From: Actinomycetota bacterium
GTDB lineage: Bacteria > Actinomycetota > Thermoleophilia > Solirubrobacterales > Solirubrobacteraceae
Assembly: GCA_005788585.1 (NCBI GenBank)
Contig: SYBY01000320.1
Coordinates: 1-6,431, forward strand
Direction: 5' to 3'
DNA: 6,431 nt
In this document: one piece after another, positions 5,487 through 6,431 of the stretch
Position numbering within the stretch: position 1 is the first letter of the stretch
Layout of the letters: each line of letters starts with the position of its first letter
The notes under the pieces: generated by a model
Told to the model about the DNA's origin: nothing
Seen by the model: only the letters and a program-made list of their open reading frames with translations
Database searches by the model: none
Program-made: the position numbers and the translations under genes

Positions 5487-6431
5487 ATGAGCAACATGCA
5501 GTCCAAGCGGCCCCCGAACGAGGGGTCCCAGTCGTCGTCGCAGGACGCTGAGGCGGTCATCGACCGGCTCGCCGGCCTGCTGCCCGATGACGCCCTGCAG
5601 GACGCGCTGGAGGGCTTGGAGCCCGAGCAGATCACCGGCCCCGGGGGCTTGCTGACGCAGCTCGCCGGCCGTGTGATCGAGACCGCGCTGGACGCCGAGC
5701 TGACCGACCATCTCGGCCACCTGCCCGGCGGCGTCCCGCAGAGCAGCAACGTCCGCAACGGCGCCACCAGCAAGACGGTGCAGACCGACCTCGGCGAGGT
5801 CCGCGTCAAGAGCCCACGCGATCGGGATGGCTCGTTTGAGCCGAAGCTGGTGGGCAAGCGCCAGCGCCGCCTCGCCGGCTTGGACGACAAGATCATCGCC
5901 ATGTACGCGGGCGGGATGACCGTCCGCGACATCTCCGATCACCTGTCCGATCTCTACGGCGTCTCGGTGGGCCGCGACACGATCTCGCGCGTCACCGATG
6001 CGGTCCTCGAGGACGTCCAGGCGTGGAAGACCCGGCCCTTGGACAGGGTCTATCCGATCGTCTATTTCGACGCGATGTTCGTGAAGGTCCGAGAAGACCG
6101 CAGCGTCCGCGCTAGGGCCTGCTACCTCGCCCTCGGCGTCACCTGCGACGGCGAAAGGGAGGTGCTCGGCATCTGGTGGCAGGACACCGAGGGCGCGAAG
6201 TTCTGGCTCGCCGTCCTCAACGACCTCAAGCGCCGCGGCGTCGAGGACGTCCTCATCTCCTGCGTGGACGGGCTGAAGGGCTTCCCCGAAGCGATCGAGG
6301 CGACGTTCCCACGGGCGTGGGTGCAGACCTGCATCGTCCACCTGATCCGCAGCAGCCTGCGCTACGTCAACTACAAAGACCGCAAGAAGGTCGCCTCCGC
6401 GCTGCGCCCGATCTACTGCGCCGCCAACGCC
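5487..6431 (+). CDS. IS256-family (mutator-type) transposase, 3'-truncated by the window
   Basis: This DDE transposase moves the surrounding element. The window holds 315 residues of the roughly 400 usual, with no stop or frameshift, so the visible part looks intact. The N-terminal region includes LTQLAGRVIETALDAELTDH, then GATSKTVQTDLGEVRVKSPRDRDGSFEP, both typical of the family. The first catalytic Asp is D195 in VYFDAMFVKVRED and the second is D261 in SCVDGLKGFPEAI. Their 66-residue spacing equals that of D167 and D233 in IS256 itself. The family CIVHLIRSSLRYV motif follows. The catalytic Glu should lie about 108 residues after D261, beyond the window. The gene reads away from the metabolic operon and is preceded by a stem-loop leader. 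Confidence 0.93.
   Translation, partial: MSNMQSKRPPNEGSQSSSQDAEAVIDRLAGLLPDDALQDALEGLEPEQITGPGGLLTQLAGRVIETALDAELTDHLGHLPGGVPQSSNVRNGATSKTVQTDLGEVRVKSPRDRDGSFEPKLVGKRQRRLAGLDDKIIAMYAGGMTVRDISDHLSDLYGVSVGRDTISRVTDAVLEDVQAWKTRPLDRVYPIVYFDAMFVKVREDRSVRARACYLALGVTCDGEREVLGIWWQDTEGAKFWLAVLNDLKRRGVEDVLISCVDGLKGFPEAIEATFPRAWVQTCIVHLIRSSLRYVNYKDRKKVASALRPIYCAANA

Larger units (their letters stand above)
5347..6431 (+). mobile_element. IS256-family insertion sequence, left part (right end beyond the window)
   Basis: The element carries an IS256-type transposase on the plus strand. Its left terminus is placed at about 5347 because the sequence beginning GGGTCTGTCCGATGAAGTG resembles IS256-family terminal repeats from memory and because the IS110 coding similarity stops at this point. 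The matching inverted repeat and the 8-9 bp target duplication cannot be checked since the right end lies outside the window. About 140 nt separate the terminus from the transposase ATG and contain a strong stem-loop. Confidence 0.75.

Noticed and set aside
4748..5551. Plus-strand open frames across the space after the AtuA-like gene (also 5010-5285 and 5032-5361)
   Set aside because: They run antisense to the IS110 fragment and show no motifs or ribosome sites.
4850..5932. Single minus-strand protein of 360 residues
   Set aside because: The frame joins antisense of IS256, the IS110 fragment and terminator sequence by chance. Only about 5347-5120 within it is genuine transposase coding sequence.
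5475..6341. Minus-strand open frame of 288 codons
   Set aside because: It is opposite the IS256 transposase, whose plus-strand frame has the catalytic Asp motifs.

Overview
The window is very GC-rich, with compact same-strand genes that strongly favour G or C at third codon positions. This suits an Actinomycetota-type genome. Neither genus nor class can be fixed from the sequence alone. It divides into a metabolic operon on the left and a patch of insertion sequences on the right.

Positions 1-4904 hold four plus-strand genes of a branched-chain or terpenoid acyl-CoA degradation operon. In order they are the 3' part of a biotin-dependent acyl-CoA carboxylase alpha subunit (C-terminal part of biotin carboxylase plus the biotinyl domain), an acyl-CoA dehydrogenase, an enoyl-CoA hydratase/isomerase family protein, and a two-domain AtuA-like protein (DUF1446 family). 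The last three are packed with 1-nt (TGATG) and 4-nt (ATGA) overlaps, so they are probably translationally coupled. The gene set resembles the Atu (acyclic terpene utilisation) and Liu (leucine/isovalerate) clusters: an acyl-CoA is dehydrogenated, the alpha,beta-unsaturated product is carboxylated at the gamma-methyl group, and the glutaconyl-CoA-type product is hydrated. The exact substrate cannot be read from this window, and the carboxyltransferase (beta) subunit would be expected upstream.

Positions 4907-4968 form a nested, GC-rich stem-loop starting 2 nt after the last stop codon. It is a probable operon terminator without a U-tract.

Positions about 4976-5346 hold a minus-strand remnant of an IS110-family element. 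It keeps a recognisable middle part of the transposase, a 1-nt frameshift, a large internal deletion and a right-end-like sequence with an outward TTGACA box. From about 5347 to the window end lies an IS256-family element on the plus strand. Its terminus begins where the IS110 coding similarity stops, so IS256 appears to have inserted into, or recombined with, the IS110 copy. Its leader contains a strong stem-loop, and its transposase keeps the first two catalytic aspartates and runs off the window.

I see no defence system, CRISPR array, RNA gene or clearly new system here. The most useful second-look points are the biotin-carboxylase active-site substitutions at the left edge, the non-canonical catalytic residues of the dehydrogenase and hydratase, the uncharacterised AtuA-like protein, and the nested IS structure.
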